NCBI RefSeq assembly: GCF_000612805.1
Contig: NZ_HG964403.1
Location: 310,001-374,000 of the forward strand
Direction: 5' to 3'
Length of the DNA: 64,000 bases
Origin: Bacillus ndiopicus
Lineage (GTDB): Bacteria; Bacillota; Bacilli; Bacillales_A; Planococcaceae
Made by a program: the position numbers and the translations under genes. Shown piece after piece: positions 55,385-64,000 of this stretch (position 1 is the first letter of the stretch; the number at the start of each line of letters is the position of its first letter). The notes below the pieces were generated by a model. The model was not told the origin of the DNA. It made no database searches and saw nothing but the letters and a program-made list of their open reading frames with translations.

Positions 55385-55459
55385 TTACCCACAGTTTTTT
55401 AATAACTTATGCACAATAACGTGATAAGTTATCAACAGTATGTGAATAACTGTGGAAAA
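55385..55459. promoter_or_regulatory. DnaA-box-like cluster
   Basis: Five 9-mers in 75 bp. TTATGCACA (55407-55415) and TGTGAATAA (55441-55449, reverse) fit TTATNCACA exactly. TTACCCACA (55385-55393), TTATCAACA (55429-55437) and TGTGGAAAA (55451-55459, reverse) have one mismatch. B. subtilis has DnaA-box clusters outside oriC, one of them, as I recall, near ywlC, which is the next gene here. Confidence 0.65.
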
Positions 55460-55485
55460 ATAGCGAAATAAAAGGCGATGATTAT

Positions 55486-56517
55486 GTGGAAACTAAATAT
55501 TTGATTGTGGATAATGGTGTGAATAGTAATAAAAATTATGCACAAGCTGTGGATTTTTTAAATAAAAGCGAAGTGGTCGCATTTCCGACAGAAACGGTAT
55601 ATGGGCTTGGAGCTGTTGCGACAGATGAAGTAGCGGTGCAAAAAATATTTGCTGCAAAAGGCCGCCCGTCAGATAATCCGCTTATTGTCCATATTAGTAG
55701 TAAAGAGCAAGCGAAAGATTATGCCCAGCATATAACTGAAGTAGCACAAAAATGTATGGATGCATTTTGGCCAGGTCCGCTGACGCTTATTTTACAAACG
55801 AAGCCTAATGTCTTTGCATCCGGTGTGACTGCGGGCTTACCTACAGTTGGCTTACGAATGCCAGATCACCCTGTTGCATTACGTTTATTAAGAGAAATCA
55901 ATAAACCATTAGCAGCTCCAAGTGCTAATCGAAGTGGTAAGCCATCACCAACGAAGGCAGAGCATGTGGCGGAAGATATGACAAATGTGATTTCGTGTAT
56001 TTTAGATGGCGGGGTAACAGGCGTTGGTTTAGAATCGACGGTGCTAGATGTTACAGTAACTCCTCCAGTTATATTACGTCCAGGTGGTGTAACAAAGGAG
56101 ATGTTAGAGGAAGTAATTGGCACGGTTATTCAGCCAACTGAGAAAGAGCAAGAAAGCTCAGATACACCAAAAGCACCAGGCATGAAATATACTCATTATG
56201 CACCTGAGGCTCCTGTCTTATTAATTGAGCCAGAAATGGAAAGTGTGCAACGAGCAATTGAGCAACTACAAGCTACTGGGCAACGTGTTGCATTATTGGC
56301 ATCAGAAAGCTTTGTAAGTAGCAAGGCTAATTATTTCTTTACATATGGTAAGGATGGCGACGTTGATGATATGAGTAGCAGGCTTTATGATGCGCTACGT
56401 GCATGTGATAAAACGGACGCGACGCTTATTTTAGCGACAACGACTGCGCGAATTGGTGTAGGAGTTGCGATTATGAATCGCCTAGAAAAAGCGGCTGGAG
56501 GACGATGGTATAAATAA
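55486..56517 (+). CDS. ywlC: L-threonylcarbamoyladenylate synthase (Sua5/YwlC)
   Basis: 343 aa, longer Sua5 form. YrdC-like catalytic domain (residues ~15-205, F-P-T-E-T-V-Y-G-L-G, K-x-R-P-x-x-N-P-L, P-S-A-N-R-S-G) plus the C-terminal Sua5 domain. It makes the TC-AMP precursor for t6A37 in tRNAs. GTG start with AAAGGCGATG upstream. The DnaA-box cluster sits in its promoter region. Confidence 0.93.
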   Translation: METKYLIVDNGVNSNKNYAQAVDFLNKSEVVAFPTETVYGLGAVATDEVAVQKIFAAKGRPSDNPLIVHISSKEQAKDYAQHITEVAQKCMDAFWPGPLTLILQTKPNVFASGVTAGLPTVGLRMPDHPVALRLLREINKPLAAPSANRSGKPSPTKAEHVAEDMTNVISCILDGGVTGVGLESTVLDVTVTPPVILRPGGVTKEMLEEVIGTVIQPTEKEQESSDTPKAPGMKYTHYAPEAPVLLIEPEMESVQRAIEQLQATGQRVALLASESFVSSKANYFFTYGKDGDVDDMSSRLYDALRACDKTDATLILATTTARIGVGVAIMNRLEKAAGGRWYK

Positions 56518-56523
56518 GGATGG

Positions 56524-56571
56524 GCTGTTGGGAAAGCAGGTTAACACCTGTTTTTCTCGACAGCTTTTTCT
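56524..56571 (+). terminator. Terminator of ywlC
   Basis: Nested stems GCTGT/ACAGC (56524-56528 / 56560-56564) and GCAGGT/ACCTG inside, then TTTTTC. Confidence 0.75.
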
Positions 56572-56783
56572 ATTTGCCGTTTAGAAAAATCGAATGCCTT
56601 AAAAAAGCCCTAATTACTTCTAAGCAACACTTCTAAAAAAGCAAGTGGCTATCTGCGGCGAGTAACCTCCAAACAGCCTCTACTAACTAAGGTTTTCAAT
56701 AGTTTCTGCTAGCATTTTTTTCTTTAAGTTCTCTCTGCCCATGTACCCACATAAAATAAAAGCAATGCTTAGGAGGTATGTTC

Positions 56784-57278
56784 TTGCAGGAAGTGATACT
56801 TGGAATTATTTTAGCGTTAGATGTAGTCGCATTATATATACTTTTACCTAGTGTTTCACAACGCTTTTTATTATCAATTTGGACCGCTTTTTGGCATATG
56901 CTTTTTCCGTTGCTCGGGTTCAAATTAGGGAACTGGGTTAGCATATTTATGGAGGACTGGGCGTCATATCTCTCTGCAATTTTATTATTTGGCATTGCGC
57001 TTCAATTACTTTTATCATCAAAAAATCAGCACGTTCCACAAAAAGCTTTGCCAATTTTAGCGATTATGGTGAGCATTGATAGCTTTTCAGCAAGCGTTTC
57101 TTTTGGTATGCTAAATCTACAAAAGTATTTATTTATACTTAGTGTTGGAGTTGGTACCTTTTTACTATCTTATACGGCGTTAATCATAGCTAAAACATCA
57201 ATTTTCAACAGTCAAATTTTTAAAGTAATAGCGGGAGTATTACTGTTAGCTATTAGCATCGCTATACTTTTCAATTAA
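56784..57278 (+). CDS. MntP-like manganese efflux protein
   Basis: 164 aa, six membrane helices in two repeats of three. Conserved Asp in A-L-D-V-V-A and S-I-D-S-F-S-A-S-V-S-F-G. This is the MntP (DUF204) pattern, in the position of B. subtilis ywlD. TTG at 56784 is chosen: AGGAGG (56771-56776) lies 7 nt upstream, while the ATG at 56778 is only one base away from it. Substrate is inferred from the family. Confidence 0.78.
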   Translation: MQEVILGIILALDVVALYILLPSVSQRFLLSIWTAFWHMLFPLLGFKLGNWVSIFMEDWASYLSAILLFGIALQLLLSSKNQHVPQKALPILAIMVSIDSFSASVSFGMLNLQKYLFILSVGVGTFLLSYTALIIAKTSIFNSQIFKVIAGVLLLAISIAILFN

Positions 57279-57304
57279 GCATTTTTGGAAGAGTGGGAGA
57301 AAAA

Positions 57305-57757
57305 ATGAATATTTATTTTGTTTGTACGGGAAATACTTGTAGAAGCCCAATGGCAGAGGCGATTTTGAAGGCTAAGCAGCTTCCGAATGTTGCAGTTCGC
57401 TCAGCAGGTATTTATGCTCTTGAAGGAGGAGAAATGTCTGAAAATGCTCAGCGTGTTTTAGACAGTGAAAATATTCCACATAGCCATGTTTCTCGTCAAG
57501 TAACAGTGGAGGATATTGAATGGGCAGATTTAATTTTAACGATGACGACAGCACATAAAGAGCTGTTAGTTCGTAGCTCGGAACTTGCTGCGCCCAAGAC
57601 CTTCACATTGAAAGAATATGTAACTCCATATACAGCACTAGACGTATCAGATCCATATGGAGGAGATTTGCATACGTATAAGCAAACATTTTATGAATTG
57701 CAGCATTTGATTGAAGAATTAGCGCAAAAACAAGGGGGAGGAACGAATAGTGAATAA
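57305..57757 (+). CDS. ywlE: Protein arginine phosphatase (YwlE)
   Basis: 150 aa low-molecular-weight phosphatase. Nucleophile Cys7 and Arg13 in C-T-G-N-T-C-R-S-P, general acid Asp in D-P-Y-G-G. Thr11 in the loop marks arginine-phosphate specificity. It removes pArg placed by McsB and so restrains ClpCP-targeting. ATG at 57305 follows GTGGGAG; the GTG at 57293 lies within that site. Confidence 0.93.
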   Translation: MNIYFVCTGNTCRSPMAEAILKAKQLPNVAVRSAGIYALEGGEMSENAQRVLDSENIPHSHVSRQVTVEDIEWADLILTMTTAHKELLVRSSELAAPKTFTLKEYVTPYTALDVSDPYGGDLHTYKQTFYELQHLIEELAQKQGGGTNSE

Positions 57758-59042
57758 TAATCAAAAACGATTTAATCTGCGCAAAAAGCTAGTATTATTT
57801 GTAGGTGTTTTAGCTCTTGTTACATATTCTACCAGCTTTGTATTTATCGAATTTATACATCCGATGTTTTTTGAGACAATAGACAGCAAAGTCTTTCAAA
57901 TAAGTACATACATAGCGGGAATTACTTGGTCCTGTATTTTAGCTGCGGTGTTCAGTATCATTTTAGTTCGCCCACTACAAGCTTTGGAGCAGGCTGCTTC
58001 ACGTGTAGCGGAAGGGAAAATTGGACAAGACTTAATAATGCCTAAAACAAATGATGAAATTCGCTCTGTGGCAGAGGCATTTCAGCATATGTTAGTCAAT
58101 TTGCGTGGCATGGTTGATGGTATCGAAAATAATTATCGCATTACAAATTCAACAATTAACGAATTATCGGATTTAACAAAAGCATCCTCGCACAAAGCGC
58201 ATGATGTCGCAAAAACAGTAGGACATATTTCAGATGGCGCACAAACTTCGGCTGTTTCTGTTCAAGAAATGGCGGAGGCACTTGTTGATATTCGTCAATT
58301 GGCGCTAGATGTCAACGTGAACGCAACAAATTCTGCTGATGGGTCAAAGCAAATGCTTAATCATTTAGAAGCGACAAAAGGGGCAATTCAAAGCCTTGTA
58401 ATGAGCATTCAGCAAATTGCTCAAAGCAATGAGGAAGCTTTAGCAAACATTCAAGGGTTAGAAAAAAATGCGGAGCAAATTGAGCAAATAATCGGACTAG
58501 TTGGGGATATCGCAGCGCAAACAAACTTGCTTGCGTTAAATGCTTCAATTGAAGCGGCACGAGCAGGAGAACATGGTAAAGGATTTGCCGTTGTGGCTGA
58601 AGAAGTTCGTATTTTAGCTGATGAAAGCGCGAAAGCAGTACAAGGCATTACAACAATTATTCAATCAATGCAACAAAATGTAGAGCTTGTTGTAAAGCAA
58701 ATGAACGGTCAAGTTGCATTTGCCACACAAGAATCTGCTCGTGTATCTGAAACGACAGCAACAGTTGACGGCATGGTACGCAATGTGGAAGAAGTAGCGC
58801 ATGCAGTTGTGGATATTTCTTCTTTAACTAAGCAACAACTTGGGGGTATCGAGTTAACGGCACATCAATCTCAGGAAGTCGCTGCGATTGCAGAGGAAAC
58901 TTCTGCAGGTGCACAGGAAGTACGTGTTATTACTGAAGAGCAAGCATTTGAAATTGAACAAGCACAAAATCTATGTGAAAGCCTTCAACAGCAATCTAAT
59001 GAGCTATATAATGTGATTGCCCAATTTGATCGTTCAAAATAA
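57750..59042 (+). CDS. Methyl-accepting chemotaxis protein without large sensor domain
   Basis: 430 aa. Two membrane helices (about 14-33 and 48-70) with only ~15 residues between them, a HAMP domain (~70-125), then a coiled-coil signalling domain with the hairpin tip [10 protein letters not shown] preceded by [11 protein letters not shown]. The near absence of an extracellular domain suggests it senses membrane, cytoplasmic or energy-related cues. GTG start, GGGGGAGG site, overlapping ywlE by 8 nt. Not present at this place in B. subtilis. Confidence 0.88.
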   Translation: MNNNQKRFNLRKKLVLFVGVLALVTYSTSFVFIEFIHPMFFETIDSKVFQISTYIAGITWSCILAAVFSIILVRPLQALEQAASRVAEGKIGQDLIMPKTNDEIRSVAEAFQHMLVNLRGMVDGIENNYRITNSTINELSDLTKASSHKAHDVAKTVGHISDGAQTSAVSVQEMAEALVDIRQLALDVNVNATNSADGSKQMLNHLEATKGAIQSLVMSIQQIAQSNEEALANIQGLEKNAEQIEQIIGLVGDIAAQTNLLALNASIEAARAGEHGKGFAVVAEEVRILADESAKAVQGITTIIQSMQQNVELVVKQMNGQVAFATQESARVSETTATVDGMVRNVEEVAHAVVDISSLTKQQLGGIELTAHQSQEVAAIAEETSAGAQEVRVITEEQAFEIEQAQNLCESLQQQSNELYNVIAQFDRSK

Positions 59043-59156
59043 AAGAAATGTATAAAAGGCTTGGTCAATAAATTTGAATTACGTTGGAAAAGAAGAAAAT
59101 CGGATATGTTGGCAAGAAGAGAGAATATTTTAAGCCTTTCCATTAAACAACTATAG

Positions 59157-59204
59157 CTGTCTAGAAAGTAAGTAAGTGCACTGCTTTCTAGATAGTTTTT
59201 ATTT
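59157..59204 (+). terminator. Terminator of the chemoreceptor gene
   Basis: CTGTCTAGAAAG (59157-59168) pairs with CTTTCTAGATAG (59184-59195, one G-U), then TTTTTATTTTA. Confidence 0.85.
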
Positions 59205-59547
59205 TACTTTGACACTGTGTTGTCGTTCTTTAGTAAGCACCCTATTTCTCTAATTAAATTAGTTGGTAGTAAAATGGAATATTATATCGATAAAAGTATT
59301 TGTTGTTGAAAAAAACTCACAACATTCATTACATATATTCAAGAAGATTCTGTAAATAAAACGAAAGACGAATATAAATTGGTGAATTGCTTGAAAAAGT
59401 AAAGGAAAGATGAACTTTAATTTAGAATTAATCTGTAATATTCGTGTTTTCATTTGAAAGTTTTTTTGTTATGCTTGAAAGGAATGTTTTTCTCATTCAA
59501 TAAATGGTACACTATTTATGAATATATCGTGAAAAGAGGGAGCTTCG
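59205..59547. other. Gene-free stretch before rpiB
   Basis: About 340 bp of AT-rich DNA. I see no supported gene; TACACT near 59508 could be the -10 of rpiB but the -35 is weak. Confidence 0.3.
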
Positions 59548-59985
59548 TTGAAAATTGCAATTTCTTCTGACCATGGTGGAAATAATCTACGCCGTGAGAT
59601 TATGTCTTTGTTAGGTGACTTAGGTATTAGCTATGAAGACTTCGGTCCGCAATCTGACGAATCGGTTGATTATCCAGACTACGCGAAACCTGTATCTGAA
59701 GGTGTTGCCTCTGGAGAATTTGATCGAGGTATTTTAATTTGTGGTACGGGGATTGGCATGTCGATTGCAGCAAACAAAGTAAAAGGAATCAGATGCGCTT
59801 TAGTGCATGATGTATTTTCAGCAAAAGCAACACGCTGTCATAATGATTCCAATGTATTAGCAATGGGCGAGCGTGTTATTGGGCCAGGGCTAGCACGTGA
59901 AATCGTATCAACTTGGTTAAGTACTGAATTTGAAGGTGGACGCCATACGCGCCGCGTAGAAAAGATTTCAGAGTTGGAAGTGTAA
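59548..59985 (+). CDS. rpiB: Ribose-5-phosphate isomerase B
   Basis: 145 aa RpiB/LacB family. Start K-I-A-I-S-S-D-H-G-G, catalytic Cys in I-C-G-T-G-I-G, and S-x-K-A-T-R-C-H-N-D-S. Interconverts ribose-5-phosphate and ribulose-5-phosphate. TTG start with AGAGGGA upstream. It corresponds to ywlF. Confidence 0.93.
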   Translation: MKIAISSDHGGNNLRREIMSLLGDLGISYEDFGPQSDESVDYPDYAKPVSEGVASGEFDRGILICGTGIGMSIAANKVKGIRCALVHDVFSAKATRCHNDSNVLAMGERVIGPGLAREIVSTWLSTEFEGGRHTRRVEKISELEV

Positions 59986-59988
59986 TAA

Positions 59989-60534
59989 ATGACAAATTTA
60001 AATCATTTGCATAAATCTCTATCAACATTGTTAAGTGAATTAGAGCAGCAGGCAGTGTTCCAACCGCAGCAATTATTTGTTGTGGGATGCTCGACATCTG
60101 AAGTTATAGGTGAGCGCATTGGAACAGCGGGAGCAATAGATGTAGCAACAGTTATTTATGAAGAGCTACAAAAATTTGCTGAACGCCATAATTTATATTT
60201 AGCTTTTCAAGGCTGTGAACATATTAACCGTGCTTTAACAATGGAGTACACAGCCGCTGAAAAATATCGTTTAGAACCTGTACATGTCGTTCCAGTAAAA
60301 ACAGCAGGTGGCTCTATGTCAGCCTATGCGTATACACAAATGGAACAGCCAGTTGTTGTGGAAAATGTACAAGCACATGCAGGCATTGATATCGGTCAAA
60401 CATTGATTGGTATGCATTTAAAAGCAGTAGCAGTTCCAATACGTACATCAGTGAAAACACTTGGTGAAGCTGTAGTGACGGTAGCAACGACGCGCCCAAA
60501 ATTAATTGGTGGCGTGCGTGCACAATATGAATAA
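59989..60534 (+). CDS. ywlG: UPF0340 family protein (YwlG)
   Basis: 181 aa, conserved UPF0340 family. Recognisable stretches: [17 protein letters not shown] and G-G-V-R-A. Probably cytosolic, unknown function. It begins 3 nt after rpiB, so the two are co-transcribed, with glyA 23 nt downstream. Confidence 0.88.
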   Translation: MTNLNHLHKSLSTLLSELEQQAVFQPQQLFVVGCSTSEVIGERIGTAGAIDVATVIYEELQKFAERHNLYLAFQGCEHINRALTMEYTAAEKYRLEPVHVVPVKTAGGSMSAYAYTQMEQPVVVENVQAHAGIDIGQTLIGMHLKAVAVPIRTSVKTLGEAVVTVATTRPKLIGGVRAQYE

Positions 60535-60557
60535 TTTACTTTTGGGAGGAAAATTAC

Positions 60558-61799
60558 ATGGCATTTGAAAAATTAGCAGCACAAGATAAAGCAGTATTAG
60601 ATGGTATTTTAGCAGAGAAAAAGCGTCAGCAAGCCAATATCGAGTTAATCGCATCTGAAAACTTTGTATCTGAAGCAGTAATGGAAGCACAAGGTTCTGT
60701 ATTAACGAACAAATATGCAGAAGGCTACCCAGGCAAGCGTTATTATGGTGGCTGTGAGCATGTTGACGTAGTAGAAGATATTGCTCGCGATCGTGTAAAA
60801 GAAATTTTTGGTGCTGAATACGCAAACGTACAGCCACACTCTGGTGCGCAAGCAAATATGGCTGTGTATCATACAATTTTAGAACCAGGCGATACAGTAC
60901 TTGGTATGAATCTTTCTCATGGTGGTCATTTAACACACGGTTCACCAGTTAACTTCTCTGGTATTTTATATAATTTCGTAGAGTATGGTGTAACAAAAGA
61001 TACACATGTAATCGACTACGAGGATGTTCGTCAAAAAGCATTGGAGCACAAGCCAAAACTAATCGTTGCTGGTGCATCTGCATACCCACGCGAAATTGAC
61101 TTCAAGAAATTTCGTGAAATTGCAGATGAGGTTGGCGCATACTTCATGGTAGATATGGCACATATCGCCGGTTTAGTAGCAGCAGGTGAGCATCAGTCGC
61201 CAGTGCCATATGCTGATTTTGTAACATCAACAACACATAAAACTTTACGCGGTCCACGTGGTGGGATAATTTTAGCCTCTAAAGAATGGGAGCAAAAATT
61301 AAATAAATCTGTATTCCCAGGTATCCAAGGTGGTCCATTAATGCATGTAATTGCTGCTAAAGCTGTTGCATTTGGTGAAGCTTTACAACCAGAATTTAAA
61401 GAATATGCGAAGCAAGTGAAAGCAAACGCACGTGTATTAGCAGAAACTTTAATGGCTGAAGGTGTGGAAATCGTATCTGGTGGTACAGACAACCATATCG
61501 TATTATTAAATGTAAAATCTTTAGATTTAACAGGTAAAGTGGCTGAGCATGCGTTAGATGCAGTTGGAATTACAACAAACAAAAACACAATCCCTTATGA
61601 TACTGAGTCACCATTCGTGACTTCAGGTATTCGTATCGGTACACCAGCTGTTACATCTCGTGGCTTCAAAGAAGAAGACATGAAAGAAGTTGGCTCAATT
61701 ATCGCAACTGTATTAAAAAATATCGATGATGAAGCAGTAAAAGAGCAAGCAAGCGCACGTGTAAAAGCTCTAACAGATAAATTCCCATTATATGCATAA
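60558..61799 (+). CDS. glyA: Serine hydroxymethyltransferase
   Basis: 413 aa PLP enzyme converting serine and THF to glycine and methylene-THF. PLP Lys in [13 protein letters not shown]-terminal S-E-N-F-V-S. GGGAGG site; followed by a strong terminator. Sits between ywlG and upp as in B. subtilis. Confidence 0.98.
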   Translation: MAFEKLAAQDKAVLDGILAEKKRQQANIELIASENFVSEAVMEAQGSVLTNKYAEGYPGKRYYGGCEHVDVVEDIARDRVKEIFGAEYANVQPHSGAQANMAVYHTILEPGDTVLGMNLSHGGHLTHGSPVNFSGILYNFVEYGVTKDTHVIDYEDVRQKALEHKPKLIVAGASAYPREIDFKKFREIADEVGAYFMVDMAHIAGLVAAGEHQSPVPYADFVTSTTHKTLRGPRGGIILASKEWEQKLNKSVFPGIQGGPLMHVIAAKAVAFGEALQPEFKEYAKQVKANARVLAETLMAEGVEIVSGGTDNHIVLLNVKSLDLTGKVAEHALDAVGITTNKNTIPYDTESPFVTSGIRIGTPAVTSRGFKEEDMKEVGSIIATVLKNIDDEAVKEQASARVKALTDKFPLYA

Positions 61800-61801
61800 A
61801 T

Positions 61802-61842
61802 AAAAAAGAGTAGTGGTTTCCATGCCACTACTCTTTTTTTAT
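61802..61842 (+). terminator. Terminator of glyA
   Basis: 15-bp perfect stem AAAAAAGAGTAGTGG (61802-61816) / complement (61825-61839) with T tail. Confidence 0.93.
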
Positions 61843-61936
61843 TTTGAAAACCGCTGATATATTGTTTACTAAAGTTTTTAAGATAAAATCTAGCTCATCA
61901 GACTATGTTGTACAACACAGCTTGGACTTTTTTTGA

Positions 61937-62605
<669 letters not shown>

Positions 62606-62620
62606 TATAGTGAAAAAATG

Positions 62621-62661
62621 AAATAGTATATTTAGAAAGGAGATTTCTAAATATACTATTT
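62621..62661. terminator. Perfect 18-bp hairpin between upp and mnaA
   Basis: AAATAGTATATTTAGAAA (62621-62638), 5-nt loop, exact complement (62644-62661). AT-rich, with only a short T tail, so either a weak terminator or a processing structure. Confidence 0.6.
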
Positions 62662-62697
62662 TACTATACCAATTATATTTTGTAGACTGGAGAGTTC

Positions 62698-63813
62698 ATG
62701 ATGACGAAGTTTAAAGTAATGACGATTTTCGGTACGCGTCCAGAGGCAATTAAAATGGCGCCGCTTGTATTGGAGCTGGAGAAACATCCACAAATTGAGT
62801 CGATTGTGACAGTGACAGCTCAGCATCGTCAAATGCTTGATCAAGTACTTGAAACTTTTAAAATTAACCCGAATTATGACTTGAATATTATGAAGGATCG
62901 CCAAACGCTTGTGGATGTTGCAACAAATGCACTACAAGGGTTAGATGCAGTAATGAAAGAAGCGAAGCCTGATATTGTGCTTGTACATGGTGATACAGCA
63001 ACTACATTTATCGGTAGTTTAGCGGCATTTTATAATCAAATTGCAATTGGGCATGTTGAAGCAGGGCTTCGTACAGGCCAAAAATATTCTCCTTACCCAG
63101 AGGAAATGAACCGTCAGTTAACAGGTGTTATGGCGGATTTACATTTTGCACCAACAAGGCAGTCAGAAGAAAATTTACTGCGCGAAAATAAACCGGCTGA
63201 AGCAATTTTCGTTACAGGGAATACAGCAATTGACGCATTGAAAACGACTGTAAATGAAACATATAGCCACCCTGTACTAGAAAAAATGGGCACGGACCGT
63301 ATGATTTTGTTAACAGCGCATCGCCGTGAAAACTTAGGTGAGCCAATGCGTAATATGTTCCGTGCAATCAAGCGCTTATTAGCAGAACATAATGACATCC
63401 AGGTTGTTTATCCTGTACATATGAATCCTGTTGTGCGGGAAATTGCTAATGATGTGTTAGGTAACGATGAGCGTATTCACTTAATTGAACCATTAGAAGT
63501 TTTTGATTTCCATAATATCGCAGCACGTTCATATATGATTTTAACGGATTCTGGTGGTGTGCAGGAGGAGGCTCCTTCACTTGGTAAGCCAGTGCTTGTG
63601 TTGCGTGATACAACAGAGAGACCAGAAGGCATTGCAGCAGGAACACTGAAGCTTGCTGGCACAGATGAGGACGTAATTTATCAATTAGCAAACGAGCTAT
63701 TAGTTGATCAGGCAGCATATGAAGCAATGGCACAGGCATCTAATCCTTATGGCGATGGTTATGCTTCAGAGCGAATTGTAAAGGCGCTAGTAGAATTTTT
63801 AGAAAAGCATTAA
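62698..63813 (+). CDS. mnaA: UDP-N-acetylglucosamine 2-epimerase (non-hydrolysing)
   Basis: 371 aa GT-B fold enzyme making UDP-ManNAc for teichoic acid linkage units. N-terminal F-G-T-R-P-E-A-I-K-M-A-P; conserved H-R-R-E-N, D-S-G-G-V-Q-E-E and R-x2-T-E-R-P-E-G. The start is ATG 62698 or the adjacent ATG 62701. It lies between upp and the expected atp operon. Confidence 0.94.
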   Translation: MMTKFKVMTIFGTRPEAIKMAPLVLELEKHPQIESIVTVTAQHRQMLDQVLETFKINPNYDLNIMKDRQTLVDVATNALQGLDAVMKEAKPDIVLVHGDTATTFIGSLAAFYNQIAIGHVEAGLRTGQKYSPYPEEMNRQLTGVMADLHFAPTRQSEENLLRENKPAEAIFVTGNTAIDALKTTVNETYSHPVLEKMGTDRMILLTAHRRENLGEPMRNMFRAIKRLLAEHNDIQVVYPVHMNPVVREIANDVLGNDERIHLIEPLEVFDFHNIAARSYMILTDSGGVQEEAPSLGKPVLVLRDTTERPEGIAAGTLKLAGTDEDVIYQLANELLVDQAAYEAMAQASNPYGDGYASERIVKALVEFLEKH

Positions 63814-63882
63814 AAATGAGCATATATAATTTTGTAAAATAGTATAGGAAGAAAAAGATTTTTTGGAACAAGGAATTTTGAC

Positions 63883-63956
63883 AAACTTCACAATTTAAAA
63901 ATCCCTCTTCACAAATTTGTCGACAATTTGACAACATTGGGGGGATTGTGAAGTTT
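63883..63956. repeat. Inverted repeat before the atp promoter
   Basis: 12-bp arms AAACTTCACAAT (63883-63894) and ATTGTGAAGTTT (63945-63956) with T tail, enclosing a near-palindrome CAAATTTGTCGACAATTTG. It could terminate mnaA or be an operator. Confidence 0.5.
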
Positions 63957-63970
63957 TTCACCAATACTAA

Positions 63971-63999
63971 TTGACATCAAATATCGCCTATTGTATGCT
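63971..63999 (+). promoter_or_regulatory. SigmaA-type promoter, probably of the ATP synthase operon
   Basis: TTGACA (63971-63976), 17 bp, TATGCT (63994-63999). atpI follows upp/mnaA in related bacilli; the gene itself is beyond the window. Confidence 0.65.
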
Positions 64000-64000
64000 A

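Overview
The window looks like chromosome from a low-GC, endospore-forming Bacillota, most likely in the Lysinibacillus/Solibacillus branch of the Planococcaceae. The evidence is the AT-rich coding sequence, frequent TTG and GTG starts behind strong Shine-Dalgarno sites, the sporulation genes spo0F and spoIIR, and a gene order that follows the Bacillus subtilis speB-argS and fadF-rpoE-pyrG-spo0F-fba-murA-rho-prfA-ywlC-glyA-upp neighbourhoods. The genus is an inference; no rRNA or tRNA gene is present to confirm it.

Left part (1-12.5 kb): the 3' part of a wall-anchored repeat protein faces a class A-type sortase. Next come a small tautomerase, ywhD, a class A penicillin-binding protein (pbpG position), agmatinase, a cupin, ywiB-argS and a double VOC-domain protein. 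Two intergenic loci here look like undescribed small RNAs. One is a promoter-hairpin-terminator unit at 4.5-4.7 kb. The other, at 8.0-8.4 kb, is a convergent small-ORF/antisense-RNA pair.

Centre-left (12.8-29.8 kb): an acyl-CoA dehydrogenase-like gene is followed by a cobalamin riboswitch and the btuF-btuC-btuD(cbiZ)-btuR uptake, salvage and adenosylation operon. Then come fadF, a thiolase/hydroxyacyl-CoA dehydrogenase/two acyl-CoA dehydrogenases/TetR operon, and the adenosylcobalamin enzyme icmF. The B12 operon supplies the cofactor icmF needs. Two matching semi-palindromes in front of fadF and the thiolase operon suggest one TetR (FadR-like) regulon.

Centre (30-47 kb): rpoE (delta) and pyrG, with a CTP-sensing attenuator, belong to the conserved block. 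Two accessory inserts break that block. Between pyrG and ywjG lies a hexuronate/KDG catabolic island (IclR regulator, kduI, 2-hydroxyacid dehydrogenase, TRAP transporter, alcohol dehydrogenase, kduD, kdgK, kdgA). Between ywjG and spo0F lies a PlcR-like regulator followed by three tandem paralogous secreted mini-proteins ending in D-L-P-S motifs. The arrangement resembles PlcR-PapR quorum sensing and is the most interesting candidate system here.

Right part (46-64 kb): fba, transaldolase/Fsa, murA, glpX, rho, rpmE, tdk, prfA, prmC, spoIIR, ywlC, an MntP-like gene, ywlE, a chemoreceptor, rpiB, ywlG, glyA, upp and mnaA are ordinary core genes. A dense DnaA-box-like cluster sits between spoIIR and ywlC. 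The window ends on what is probably the promoter of the ATP synthase operon.

Several repeat families lie in intergenic DNA: two unrelated arrays with a ~21-bp period, a palindromic element sharing a 17-bp 3' tail, and a longer diverged element present both in the pyrG leader and between spo0F and fba.
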